From assembly GCA_017527435.1 (NCBI GenBank), contig JAFXQB010000005.1, forward strand, positions 101,322-165,321: a stretch of DNA of 64,000 nt. The letters are read 5' to 3'. This DNA comes from Salinivirgaceae bacterium. GTDB lineage: Bacteria > Bacteroidota > Bacteroidia > Bacteroidales > SZUA-534. Shown one piece after another: positions 8,735 to 17,512 of this stretch. Position 1 is the stretch's first letter. Each line of letters starts with the position of its first letter. Below the pieces are notes generated by a model. That model ran no database searches and had not been told where the DNA came from. It saw nothing but the letters and a program-made list of their open reading frames with translations. The position numbers and the translations under genes are program-made.

Positions 8735-10750
8735 ATGAGTACAAACGCAACAAATCTGGCTGCCAACAACATTCGTATTTTGGCAGCGTCGATGGTCGAA
8801 AAGGCCAAATCGGGACACCCGGGCGGTGCTATGGGTGGCGCCGACTTCATCAATGTTCTTTATTCGGAATTCCTGCAGTACGACCCGCAGAACCCGTCGT
8901 GGATTGGCCGCGACCGCTTCTTCCTTGACCCGGGCCATATGGCACCTATGCTCTACGCACAGTTGGCTCTGACCGGCAAATACACGCTCGACGAACTGGC
9001 ACAGTTGCGCCAATGGGGCTCACCAACCACCGGTCACCCTGAGTTTGAAATCGCTCGTGGTGTTGAGAACACATCGGGCCCACTCGGACAAGGCCACAGC
9101 TATGCTGTTGGCGCTGCCATTGCCGCCAAATTCCTGGCCGCTCACACCGGCAACCCAACTTTCGAGAAGGAAACCATCTACGCCTACATCTCTGACGGCG
9201 GTGTTCAGGAAGAGATTTCGCAAGGCTCGGCACGTATTGCTGGCGTTCTCGGTCTGGACAACCTGGTAATGTTCTACGACTCGAACGACATCCAACTTTC
9301 GACTGAAACAAAGGCTGTTATGAACGAAGACACAGCCGCTAAATATCGCGCTTTGGGTTGGGAAGTTATCGAAATCAACGGTAACGACGCCGACCAAATC
9401 CGCAAGGCACTGGCACAGGCCAAAGCCGTGAAGGGCAAACCGGCTCTCATCATCGGCAAGTGCATTATGGGCAAGGGCGCGCTGAAAGAAGACGGCTCGT
9501 CGTATGAGCGCAACTGCAAGACTCACGGCGCACCGCTCGGTGGCGACGCTTACAAGAACACCATCAAGAACCTTGGCGGCGACCCTGAGAATCCGTTCGT
9601 AATCTTCCCCGAAGTTAAAGAACTCTACGCTAAACGCGCCGAAGAGTTGAAGAAGATTGTTGCCGACCGCTACGCTGAAGAGAAAGCCTGGGCATCGGCT
9701 AACGCCGACAAGGCTGCCCAACTGACCGAGTGGTTCAGCGGCAAGGCACCGAAAATCGACTGGAGCAAAGTTCAACAGAAGGACAACGACGCTACACGTA
9801 ACGCAAGCGCCGCCTGCTTGAGCGTTCTGGCAGAGCAGGTTCCGAATATGATTTGCGCATCGGCCGACTTGTCGAACTCTGACAAGACCGACGGCTTCCT
9901 GAAGAAGACCACCGCATTCACCAAAGGTGACTTCTCGGGCGCATTCTTCCAGGCTGGTGTTGCCGAATTGACAATGGCTTGCTGCTGCATTGGTATGGCA
10001 CTGCACGGCGGCGTTATCCCGGCTTGCGGCACATTCTTCGTATTCTCTGACTATATGAAACCGGCTGTGCGTATGGCTGCCCTTATGCAACTTCCTGTTA
10101 AGTTCATCTGGACACACGACGCATTCCGTGTTGGCGAAGACGGCCCTACCCACGAGCCTGTTGAGCAGGAGGCACAAATCCGCCTTATGGAGAAACTGAA
10201 AAACCACAAGGGACAGAACTCAATGCTGGTTCTTCGTCCGGCCGACGCACAAGAGACCACAGCCGCTTGGAAACTTGCAATGGAGAACACAGCAACTCCG
10301 ACCGCTTTGATTCTCTCTCGTCAGAACATCAACAACCTGCCCGCCGGAAACGACTATTCGCAGGCTGCCAAAGGCGCTTACATTGTTGCCGGAAGCGACA
10401 ATAATCCAGACGTTATCCTGGTTGCCAGCGGCTCTGAAGTTTCCACTTTGGTTGCCGGTGCCGAACTCATCCGCAAAGACGGCAAGAAGGTTCGCATTGT
10501 GAGCGTTCCGTCGGAAGGCCTGTTCCGCAGCCAGAGCAAAGACTATCAGAAGAGCGTTCTGCCTGCAGGCGTGAAGAAATTCGGTTTGACCGCCGGTCTG
10601 CCGGTGAACCTGCAAGGCCTTGTTCCGGAAAGCGAAGGCGCTGTCTGGGGCTTGGAGAGCTTCGGTTTCTCGGCACCTTACAAAGTGCTCGACGAGAAAC
10701 TCGGCTTCACTGCTGAAAATGTTTACAATCAGGTTAAGAAGTTGTTCTAA
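8735..10750 (+). CDS. tkt: Transketolase
   Basis: The full-length 671-residue transketolase is a thiamine-diphosphate enzyme of the non-oxidative pentose phosphate pathway. It moves two-carbon ketol units between sugar phosphates in the cytoplasm. The N-terminal half has S-G-H-P-G-G (His28) and the cofactor and metal-binding segment S-D-G-G-V-Q-E-E starting at residue 153. The middle Pyr domain carries H-D-A-F-R-V-G-E-D-G-P-T-H-E-P (about 465-480), and the C-terminal domain is complete. Codon use is strongly biased, as expected for an abundant enzyme. The gene stands alone, with a strong terminator 25 bp after its stop. Confidence 0.97.
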   Translation: MSTNATNLAANNIRILAASMVEKAKSGHPGGAMGGADFINVLYSEFLQYDPQNPSWIGRDRFFLDPGHMAPMLYAQLALTGKYTLDELAQLRQWGSPTTGHPEFEIARGVENTSGPLGQGHSYAVGAAIAAKFLAAHTGNPTFEKETIYAYISDGGVQEEISQGSARIAGVLGLDNLVMFYDSNDIQLSTETKAVMNEDTAAKYRALGWEVIEINGNDADQIRKALAQAKAVKGKPALIIGKCIMGKGALKEDGSSYERNCKTHGAPLGGDAYKNTIKNLGGDPENPFVIFPEVKELYAKRAEELKKIVADRYAEEKAWASANADKAAQLTEWFSGKAPKIDWSKVQQKDNDATRNASAACLSVLAEQVPNMICASADLSNSDKTDGFLKKTTAFTKGDFSGAFFQAGVAELTMACCCIGMALHGGVIPACGTFFVFSDYMKPAVRMAALMQLPVKFIWTHDAFRVGEDGPTHEPVEQEAQIRLMEKLKNHKGQNSMLVLRPADAQETTAAWKLAMENTATPTALILSRQNINNLPAGNDYSQAAKGAYIVAGSDNNPDVILVASGSEVSTLVAGAELIRKDGKKVRIVSVPSEGLFRSQSKDYQKSVLPAGVKKFGLTAGLPVNLQGLVPESEGAVWGLESFGFSAPYKVLDEKLGFTAENVYNQVKKLF

Positions 10751-10775
10751 TTGAACAGTAAACTGATAAATGAAG

Positions 10776-10803
10776 AGCCCCGCTGATTGGCGGGGCTTTT
10801 TTT
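10776..10803 (+). terminator. Rho-independent terminator of transketolase
   Basis: A perfect 8-bp GC-rich stem (AGCCCCGC 10776-10783, GCGGGGCT 10790-10797) with a 6-base loop is followed by seven T. Confidence 0.93.
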
Positions 10804-10849
10804 GTAAATAATCTTGCCCCTGATGCAGAATAATTCAATAATTCAGCCG

Positions 10850-10880
10850 TTTGTTATACTACGGCGAAAAATTATTTTTG
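10850..10880 (+). promoter_or_regulatory. Consensus Bacteroidota promoter for the porW-like gene
   Basis: TTTG at 10850-10853, a 19-base spacer, then TATTTTTG at 10873-10880: a match to the -33/-7 form TTTG-N19-TAnnTTTG. Transcription should start near 10887, which rules out start codons upstream of that point for the following gene. Confidence 0.75.
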
Positions 10881-10900
10881 CACTCGCTAAAAAACTAATT

Positions 10901-13600
10901 GTGTCAACGATAAGTAAAACAGTCTCATTTTGGAGTATGGCAGCTCTTGCCGTGCTGCTGGTTTGCTGTTCGCCTACCAAAAACACACCCATACGCCGCG
11001 GCTACCATAACCTGACATCTAAATACAACGTCTATTTCAACGGAAACGAAGCTTACAAGTCGGGTATGGAAAACATCTACTCGGCCCATCAAGAGAATTT
11101 TTCTCTGATTCTGCCGGTGTTTGTCTACAGCGACAAAGATGCGGCACTCACATCGTACGCCGACATGAACCGAGTGATTGAAAAGAGCGAGAAGTGCATA
11201 CGCAAGCACTCAATCACGGCCAAGCCGAAAACCAAGAAGGGCAAGAAGCTGAACGACAAGCAGAAAGCGTTCCAAAACAAAAATGAATATGTAAAATGGA
11301 TTGACAATGCCGAAATTCTTGGAGGCAAAGCAAAAACCATCAAGCAGGACTACTTTGCAGCCATTGAGCAGTTCACAGGCATTGTGCACCAATACGATGA
11401 GCAGGACACCAAGACCGAGGCCTACATCTGGCTGGCACGCTGCTACACCGAAATGGAGAAGTATCAGCAGGCCGACGATTTCATCAGCACCGTGACAGGC
11501 GACATGAGCAAGGTGTCGCGTAAGATGGAAGCACCGCTGGCACAGACACAGGCCGACATTCTGCTGCGTCAGGGCCGCTACGCCGACGCCATTCCGTATG
11601 TGGAGACGGCCGTGAAGAAAATCCGCCGCGACAAGCGTGAGAAAATCCGCCTGATGTACATTCTGGCGCAACTCTATCAGTTCAATGAAGACAACCACAA
11701 GGCAAGCGAATGGTATCAGAAGGTTATCGACAAAAACCCTGACTATGAGTATGTTTTCAATGCCCGCATCAACAAGGCGAGCCTTTACAGCAGCGAGTCG
11801 GGCGGAAGTGCGGCTCTGCAGCGTGAGCTCACCAAAATGCTGAAAGACGACAAAAACACCGACTATCTGGATCAGATTTACTACGCGCTAGGCAACATTG
11901 CCTACAACGAGATGCGCGACGACGACGCCCTGTGGTACTTCAAGCAGTCGATTGCCGCAAGCACCACCAACGACAATCAGAAGAGCATCTCTTATCTGGC
12001 CGTGGCCGACATCTACTTCGACAAGCCCGACTACCGCAACGCGCAGCTCTACTACGACAGCGCGATGGTGAACCTGCCGCACGAATACCCTGATTATCAG
12101 AACATCCGCCGCAAGGCCGAGAACCTGACCGACCTGGTGAACTGCATTGAAACCATCCACACGCAAGACAGCCTTCAGAAACTGGCAAAAATGAGCGAAG
12201 ATGAACGCAACAGAGTCATCGACAGAATGATACAAGAAGTGAAGAATCAGGAGCAAGCCGAAAAGAACCGCGAAAACGAAGCCAAAAGCGAATTGGCGCA
12301 GGCACAGCAGATGAGCCGCCAAAACACGCAGACAGGCGGCAAATGGTATTTCTACAACCAATCGTCGCTGAGCCTTGGGCAGGACGAGTTCCGCAAGAAA
12401 TGGGGCAACCGCAAGCTGGAAGACAACTGGCGTCGAAGCAACAAGACCGTCACCGAGTGGGATGACGGGTCGGCAACGGCAGATGCCGAAGATACAGAAG
12501 ACACAAAGAAAGGTCTCGACAACAAGAGCCGCGAATATTATTTGGTCGATATTCCGCTCACCGATTCAGCTTACAAGGTGTCGGAGCAGAAGATGGAGCA
12601 GGCCTATTTCAATCTGGGCGTGGTCTACAAAGACAAATTCGCCGACTATCCGCTTGCCATTGATGCTTTTAACGACTATATGAAGAAATATCCGAGGTCG
12701 GAAAAAGAAGTGTCGGCAATGTTCAATCTCTACAAAACCTACCTTTTGCAGAAGGACTACGCCAACGCCGACATCTATAAGAAACGGATTATCAGTGAGT
12801 ATCCGGAAACCGACTACGCTAAAATCTTGAACGACCCCGACTACTATAAAGAATTGGAAAGGGCTGAAAACGAGCTCAATTTTATGTATCAGGTGACCTA
12901 CCGATACTTCTTGAACGATGAGTGCGACAACGTGAACTCAACATTCAAGTACGTTGACTCGGCATATCACGAAAGCCGCCTGATGCCTAAATTCGCGCTG
13001 CTCAACACGTTGTGTGAGGGCAAATCAACCGATTCGCTGACATTCGAGAGCTTGCTGAAAAGCTATATCGAAAAATATCCCAAAACCGATGAAGCCGGCT
13101 ACGCACGCGATGTGATTGCCGCCCTGAACCGCAAGCCGCACGAGGTTGAGGAGAAGACCGAAGAGCAGATTCTGGCCGAAGAGCAGTTGGCAGCGCAAGC
13201 CGCCTACGACTCGCTCGACGTGTCGCTCTACAACTATGACGCCGACGAGCTGCACTACTACATTGTTGTTGTCGACAAGCATAAACTGGAGGAGAGCCGC
13301 ATCCGATTCGGATTCATCGACTTCAACGACGAGTATTTCGACTTTATGAATTTCGATGTCTCGACAGCCAAACTCTCTGAAGATTACGGAATTGTCAAAG
13401 TCGATAAATTCAAGAACGCCCGCATGGCACAGAACTACATTGAGTCGGTGATTGTTGCCGGCGAAGTGTTCGACGGCGTGGTGAGCGACAGCTACAAGCA
13501 ATACATCATATCGAAATCGAACTACGAGAAATTCCTTCAGGACGGCAATCTCGACCGTTACAACAAGTTCTTCGACTTGAACTACACGTTGAATCCATAA
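10901..13600 (+). CDS. porW: PorW/SprE-type TPR lipoprotein of the type IX secretion system
   Basis: This 899-residue protein is built of tetratricopeptide-like helical repeats. After the signal it has the family hallmark Y-H-N-L-T-S-K-Y-N-V-Y-F-N-G-N-E-A-Y-K, as in SprE (Flavobacterium) and PorW (Porphyromonas). That lipoprotein is needed for T9SS function and for linking the inner membrane motor to the outer membrane translocon. The frame is open from an ATG at 10814, but a promoter at 10850-10880 lies inside that extension. GTG 10901 gives a credible lipoprotein signal: Lys6, a hydrophobic run, and L-L-V-C-C with a modified Cys at 22 or 23. ATG 10937 would leave almost no signal. The function is inferred from family resemblance. 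Confidence 0.8.
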   Translation: MSTISKTVSFWSMAALAVLLVCCSPTKNTPIRRGYHNLTSKYNVYFNGNEAYKSGMENIYSAHQENFSLILPVFVYSDKDAALTSYADMNRVIEKSEKCIRKHSITAKPKTKKGKKLNDKQKAFQNKNEYVKWIDNAEILGGKAKTIKQDYFAAIEQFTGIVHQYDEQDTKTEAYIWLARCYTEMEKYQQADDFISTVTGDMSKVSRKMEAPLAQTQADILLRQGRYADAIPYVETAVKKIRRDKREKIRLMYILAQLYQFNEDNHKASEWYQKVIDKNPDYEYVFNARINKASLYSSESGGSAALQRELTKMLKDDKNTDYLDQIYYALGNIAYNEMRDDDALWYFKQSIAASTTNDNQKSISYLAVADIYFDKPDYRNAQLYYDSAMVNLPHEYPDYQNIRRKAENLTDLVNCIETIHTQDSLQKLAKMSEDERNRVIDRMIQEVKNQEQAEKNRENEAKSELAQAQQMSRQNTQTGGKWYFYNQSSLSLGQDEFRKKWGNRKLEDNWRRSNKTVTEWDDGSATADAEDTEDTKKGLDNKSREYYLVDIPLTDSAYKVSEQKMEQAYFNLGVVYKDKFADYPLAIDAFNDYMKKYPRSEKEVSAMFNLYKTYLLQKDYANADIYKKRIISEYPETDYAKILNDPDYYKELERAENELNFMYQVTYRYFLNDECDNVNSTFKYVDSAYHESRLMPKFALLNTLCEGKSTDSLTFESLLKSYIEKYPKTDEAGYARDVIAALNRKPHEVEEKTEEQILAEEQLAAQAAYDSLDVSLYNYDADELHYYIVVVDKHKLEESRIRFGFIDFNDEYFDFMNFDVSTAKLSEDYGIVKVDKFKNARMAQNYIESVIVAGEVFDGVVSDSYKQYIISKSNYEKFLQDGNLDRYNKFFDLNYTLNP

Positions 13601-13611
13601 ACCACTAGAAG

Positions 13612-14415
13612 ATGAAACGCTTATCAGTCATTTTGGGATTAGTGGCGGGCATTGTCGCCACATCGTGCACACCAAAAACCGACAATCAAACAGACGGCGA
13701 GCCTATGACTCACCTGCTGCTGGCCACCGCGTGGTTTCAGCAGTCGGCCGAGATGCGCGCCTGCTACTATCAGTCGTACAATATGGCCAAGCTGGCTCTG
13801 AAGGACAACTTGCAGAACTACAAGGGCACGAAACCCACCGCAGTGGTTCTGGACATCGACGAGACGGTGCTCGACAACAGCCCCTTTGAAGCCAAGCTGA
13901 TGGCCGACCGCCAAAACTACTCTGACAGCGCCTGGATGGCGTGGTCGGCACGTGAGGAAGCATTGGCGCTGCCCGGAGCGGCTGAATTCATTGCCTATGC
14001 GCGCGAGCTGGGTGTTGATGTTTTCTTCATATCGAACCGTACGCTCGATGAGCGCGACCGCACGCTACGTAACCTTGCCACCGCCGGAATGGCTGTTGAC
14101 TCAGCCCACCTGCTGCTCTACAACCCGAGCAAGGGAACATCGTGCAAAGACGAGCGCCGCGACGCCGTTTCGGCCACTCACGAGATAATTCTTTTCATTG
14201 GTGACAACCTGGGCGATTACACTTCGCTCTTCGACCGCCGCGACAGCACGCTTGCCCTGCGGCTCGCCGACTCACTGCACAACGACTTCGGCCGCAAGTT
14301 CATCATGCTGCCCAACCCCATGTACGGTGAATGGGAGAACGCCATCTACAATCACAACTACAAGCTGCCGATGGCTGAAAAGAACCGCATGATGCAGAAG
14401 CTGTTGAGGAAGTAG
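13612..14415 (+). CDS. 5'-nucleotidase / acid phosphatase lipoprotein, e(P4) family
   Basis: The 267-residue outer-membrane-type lipoprotein has its signal and lipobox at A-T-S-C with Cys19. The HAD-type class C phosphatase core carries D-I-D-E-T-V-L-D-N-S (catalytic Asp81 and Asp83), a second motif F-F-I-S-N-R-T, and the closing G-D-N-L-G-D-Y. The family removes phosphate from nucleotides and other small phosphomonoesters in the periplasm or at the surface, for nucleoside and NAD salvage. It starts 11 bp after the porW-like gene and is probably co-transcribed with it. All key residues are present. Confidence 0.92.
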   Translation: MKRLSVILGLVAGIVATSCTPKTDNQTDGEPMTHLLLATAWFQQSAEMRACYYQSYNMAKLALKDNLQNYKGTKPTAVVLDIDETVLDNSPFEAKLMADRQNYSDSAWMAWSAREEALALPGAAEFIAYARELGVDVFFISNRTLDERDRTLRNLATAGMAVDSAHLLLYNPSKGTSCKDERRDAVSATHEIILFIGDNLGDYTSLFDRRDSTLALRLADSLHNDFGRKFIMLPNPMYGEWENAIYNHNYKLPMAEKNRMMQKLLRK

Positions 14416-14557
14416 ACAATCGGTTTTTACCGGATTTTTGTCGAACAATACCGAATTTAAAACCATCACCGCCAAATTTGAATTTGCACACACTGCGCCC
14501 GGAAGTGGCTATATATTTGCATTGTTCAATCAACCATGAAAGATGTGGAGAATCTGG

Positions 14558-14598
14558 AAATACCTTGGTTTCACCCCCGAAATTCAAGGTATTTTTTT
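14558..14598 (+). terminator. Terminator after the e(P4) phosphatase gene
   Basis: A 10-bp stem (AAATACCTTG 14558-14567, CAAGGTATTT 14585-14594) with a long loop runs into a T tract. It lies 140 bp past the stop codon; I see no gene in that interval. Confidence 0.65.
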
Positions 14599-14600
14599 GT

Positions 14601-14632
14601 TTTACAAACAAAAAAACTTTTTATTACTTTTG
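14601..14632 (+). promoter_or_regulatory. Promoter for the 14707 surface protein gene
   Basis: TTTA (14601-14604), a 20-base spacer, then TACTTTTG (14625-14632), an exact -7 match. The leader to ATG 14707 would be about 68 bases. Confidence 0.55.
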
Positions 14633-14706
14633 TAAACACTATTGTGCGCGACAAATGCATAAATAGATGAAAACCAAATAATGTCGTACTATAAAACTTT
14701 ATCCTT

Positions 14707-17307
14707 ATGAAACATTTTCTCACCTCAATTGTGGCTATTGCTTTTGTGCTGAGCTCAATAGCAGCAATGGCTCAAACCGACGGATTCTCGTATCAGGCTG
14801 TGGTACGTGATGCTAACGGCAAACTCGTTAACAACTCAAAAGTTGGCCTTCGCCTGACGCTGACCGACAAAGATGATAACCAAATGTATCAGGAGACACA
14901 CACGCCAACGACCAACAGTTACGGTGTTTTGAACGTGACAGTAGGCTCGGGCCAAGCAACTGGCAACAAAAAAATGTCAGACGTGAACTGGGCAAGCGGC
15001 GACGTGTGGATGCGCGTTGAGATTGACCCCAAAGGTGGCAGCGAATACACAGATATGGGCAATACCAAGTTGCAAGCCGTTCCGTTCGCATACTATGCAG
15101 TCAATGGCGCCCAAAGTGCCCCTGGCCGCGAGGGTCAGACACTGGTGCACAACGGCACAACCTGGGTGGCAACTGACGAAATATCGCTTAAGAAACTCAA
15201 TGTGAAAGGCGAAACCTCTTCCGAAGACGCCCTGTTCGAAGTTAAGGACAAAGACGGCAATGCGGTGTTCGCCGTATACCCCAACGGAGTGCATGTTTAT
15301 ATCGACCCCAATGCCGAAAACAGCAAGGTGCGCCGCAGCGGATTCCTCATCACAGGACGAGATGCCACAAAGAATGGTGAGGATGTTGACTACCTGGCAG
15401 TTGACGGCACCGGCACGCAAGTATATGTAGATGATGACAACAGTGGCAAAGTTCGCCGCAGCGGTTTCCTTATCACTGGTCGTGATGCGACAAAGGACGG
15501 ACATCCAAACAACTATTTAACCGTGAACAACGAAGGCACCAAGGTCTTTATCGACAACCAACTTGATGATGACAACAGCAAAGTGCGCCGCAGCGGATTC
15601 CTTATCACCGGCCGTGACGCGACTAAAGACGGCAATGCCGCCAACTATCTGAAAGTGGCCACCGACGGCACACAGATAAAATTTGACGCTGACGCTTCAA
15701 AAGTTCGCCGCAGCGGATTCCTCATCACCGGACGCGACGCCGCCAAAGGTGAGTCATCCGACTACCTCACCATCAACACCGACAGCACCCGCTTCTATAT
15801 TGACGGTGCAGACAGCGCCAAAGGCTTTGCCGTCAGCGAAAATGACGGAGCAAGCGCCAAAGAAGGCGCAGTGGCTGGCGGTTTTGCTGTTACCGGCCGC
15901 AATGGTTCGAAAGGTACAGCAAGCAACCTTTTCAATATCGATCTATCAACTGATGCCAAAGTGATAAACAACGAGAACCGCATCTACTGGTATCCCGAAA
16001 AGAACGCTTTTATGGCTGGAAACCTGAAAGTTGAGCACCCCGACAGCGTTGGCACCAACTCGTTCAGCGCAGGCTATCAAAACAAGGCTATTGGCGAATA
16101 TTCGCAAGCTATGGGCTATCAATCGGTTGCCAAAGGCAATTATACCACAGCCATTGGCCGCGAGGCCAAAGCCCTTTCCAATAACGCCTATGCCTTCGGT
16201 AATAAGGCGCAAGCCTCAGGCGAAAATGCTGTGGCCATCGGCGATACAGCTATAGCATCTGGAAAGAACGCCTACGCTTTGGGCATGAATAGCTCGGCCT
16301 CGGGTGAGGGCAGCTATGCCTTTGGCGAAGGCGCAATAGCAAGCGGTGCAGGCAGTTTCGCCATGGGTATAGCAGGTACAGATTGGGGAGGAAATTTGCA
16401 TAATCCCCCAACAGCATCCGGTAAATATTCCTACGCCATAGGTCCTGGAGCCGTGGCAAAATTTGATAACTCAATAGCAATCGGTTTTGGGTGTACGGCA
16501 GAAAAAGAAAATTGCCTGGCACTTGGACTTGGTTGTAATGCTTCAGGAGGAAATGCTGTTGCCTTGGGGTATGCTAATACGGCTTCTGGAAATTGGTCCA
16601 CCGCTTTGGGACGTTACTCTCTAGCAGAAGGTATTTATTCCATAGCCATGGGATTCAATGCAAGGGCAAAATCACATTATGAAGTTGTAATTGGCTCTTA
16701 TAACACAGACTATGAAGTGCCATCGTGGCAGAATAACGTTAACAATCCCGATGGCAATCTTAGGGCTTTTACTGTAGCCAACGGATACGAATCATGGTAT
16801 GGTAGTTGTACAATAACCAGAAGCGATGCTATGGTAATTCTGAAAAACGGCAATACTACAATAAACGGCACATTAACAGCAAATAATGTTTCCGCATCGT
16901 CCGATTTCCGTCTGAAAAAAGATATTCAGCCACTTGATGGTGCATTGGATAAGGTGCTGAAGTTGCGCGGAGTTTCGTTCTATTGGAAGAGCAAGGAGGA
17001 GATGGCCGCCGCAAAAGGCAAAGATGTCAACAATATGAGCTACGGCTATAGCAAGGATAAGCAGATTGGCGTCATAGCACAGGAGATTGAAGAAGTTCTG
17101 CCAGAGCTGGTTGTGACAGATAATGAAGGCTTTAAGTCCGTTAAATACGAGAATCTTACAGCTGTGCTAATCGAAGCCATGAAGGAGCAGCAAGCCATAA
17201 TCGATGCGCAGAACCAAAAGATTGAGAATCAGCAATCGAAAATAGAAAGCCTTGAAGCACAAATGGAGGAGATGAAAAAAATGATGGAGGAATTGCTGAA
17301 GAAATAA
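14707..17307 (+). CDS. Modular surface protein: five internal repeats, YadA-like head, S74 chaperone domain
   Basis: The product has 866 residues and a signal peptide at 1-22. Residues 23-140 are the Bacteroidota opening domain (F-S-Y-Q-A-V-V-R-D-A-N-G). Five repeats of 40-56 residues follow, starting near 207, 248, 292, 332 and 387. Four share K-V-R-R-S-G-F-L-I-T-G-R-D-A; the fifth has diverged to G-G-F-A-V-T-G-R-N-G. Residues about 452-665 are 14-residue repeats of the A-x-A-x-G type, as in trimeric YadA-like heads. Ser732-Asp733 in A-S-S-D-F-R-L-K-K-D opens a peptidase S74 intramolecular chaperone (732-830). A coiled coil closes the protein. In that family the chaperone folds a trimer and then cuts itself off at the Ser. 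Surface display is inferred; no T9SS signal is present. Confidence 0.88.
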   Translation: MKHFLTSIVAIAFVLSSIAAMAQTDGFSYQAVVRDANGKLVNNSKVGLRLTLTDKDDNQMYQETHTPTTNSYGVLNVTVGSGQATGNKKMSDVNWASGDVWMRVEIDPKGGSEYTDMGNTKLQAVPFAYYAVNGAQSAPGREGQTLVHNGTTWVATDEISLKKLNVKGETSSEDALFEVKDKDGNAVFAVYPNGVHVYIDPNAENSKVRRSGFLITGRDATKNGEDVDYLAVDGTGTQVYVDDDNSGKVRRSGFLITGRDATKDGHPNNYLTVNNEGTKVFIDNQLDDDNSKVRRSGFLITGRDATKDGNAANYLKVATDGTQIKFDADASKVRRSGFLITGRDAAKGESSDYLTINTDSTRFYIDGADSAKGFAVSENDGASAKEGAVAGGFAVTGRNGSKGTASNLFNIDLSTDAKVINNENRIYWYPEKNAFMAGNLKVEHPDSVGTNSFSAGYQNKAIGEYSQAMGYQSVAKGNYTTAIGREAKALSNNAYAFGNKAQASGENAVAIGDTAIASGKNAYALGMNSSASGEGSYAFGEGAIASGAGSFAMGIAGTDWGGNLHNPPTASGKYSYAIGPGAVAKFDNSIAIGFGCTAEKENCLALGLGCNASGGNAVALGYANTASGNWSTALGRYSLAEGIYSIAMGFNARAKSHYEVVIGSYNTDYEVPSWQNNVNNPDGNLRAFTVANGYESWYGSCTITRSDAMVILKNGNTTINGTLTANNVSASSDFRLKKDIQPLDGALDKVLKLRGVSFYWKSKEEMAAAKGKDVNNMSYGYSKDKQIGVIAQEIEEVLPELVVTDNEGFKSVKYENLTAVLIEAMKEQQAIIDAQNQKIENQQSKIESLEAQMEEMKKMMEELLKK
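15325..15920 (+). repeat. In-frame tandem repeats of the surface protein gene
   Basis: Repeat cores start at 15325, 15448, 15580 and 15700, spaced 123, 132 and 120 bp (41, 44 and 40 codons). A diverged fifth starts near 15865. The 36-base core around CGCCGCAGCGG is nearly identical at DNA level in the first four, while the sequence between cores differs. Confidence 0.85.
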
Positions 17308-17335
17308 GGATAAGAATAAAATATTTGTTTGGTTT

Positions 17336-17415
17336 GTAGAGACGGTGCGTGCACCGTCTCTACATGTTTTATGTGGGCGCGGTTATTGTAGAAACGCGCC
17401 ATGGCACGTCTCTAC
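17336..17415. repeat. Pair of 28-bp inverted-repeat (REP-like) units
   Basis: Unit 1 (17336-17363) is a perfect 13-bp inverted repeat around GT, with arms GTAGAGACGGTGC and GCACCGTCTCTAC. Unit 2 (17388-17415) has arms GTAGAAACGCGCC and GGCACGTCTCTAC around AT, with two mismatched pairs. They lie 24 bp apart, downstream of the surface protein gene. Unit 1 may also serve as a terminator, but no T run follows it. Confidence 0.75.
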
Positions 17416-17453
17416 GTTATCGCAAAAAAAAATGATTAGATGAAAAAAATCCT

Positions 17454-17461
17454 TATTTTCG
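17454..17461 (+). promoter_or_regulatory. Possible -7 box for the porE-like gene
   Basis: TATTTTCG differs from TAnnTTTG at one position and lies 52 bp upstream of ATG 17513. No clear -33 element. Confidence 0.35.
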
Positions 17462-17512
17462 CAAATTGTTTATTAAAAAGTTGACATTCCGCAATTTGAT
17501 TCAATATTGAAA

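Noticed and set aside
9020..10207. A 395-codon minus-strand frame opposite transketolase
   Set aside because: It is an antisense shadow caused by codon bias in an abundant enzyme gene.
15325..15920. Surface protein repeats as an invertible or shuffling cassette
   Set aside because: The repeats are all in the same direction and no recombinase gene or silent cassette is nearby; only copy number change is plausible.
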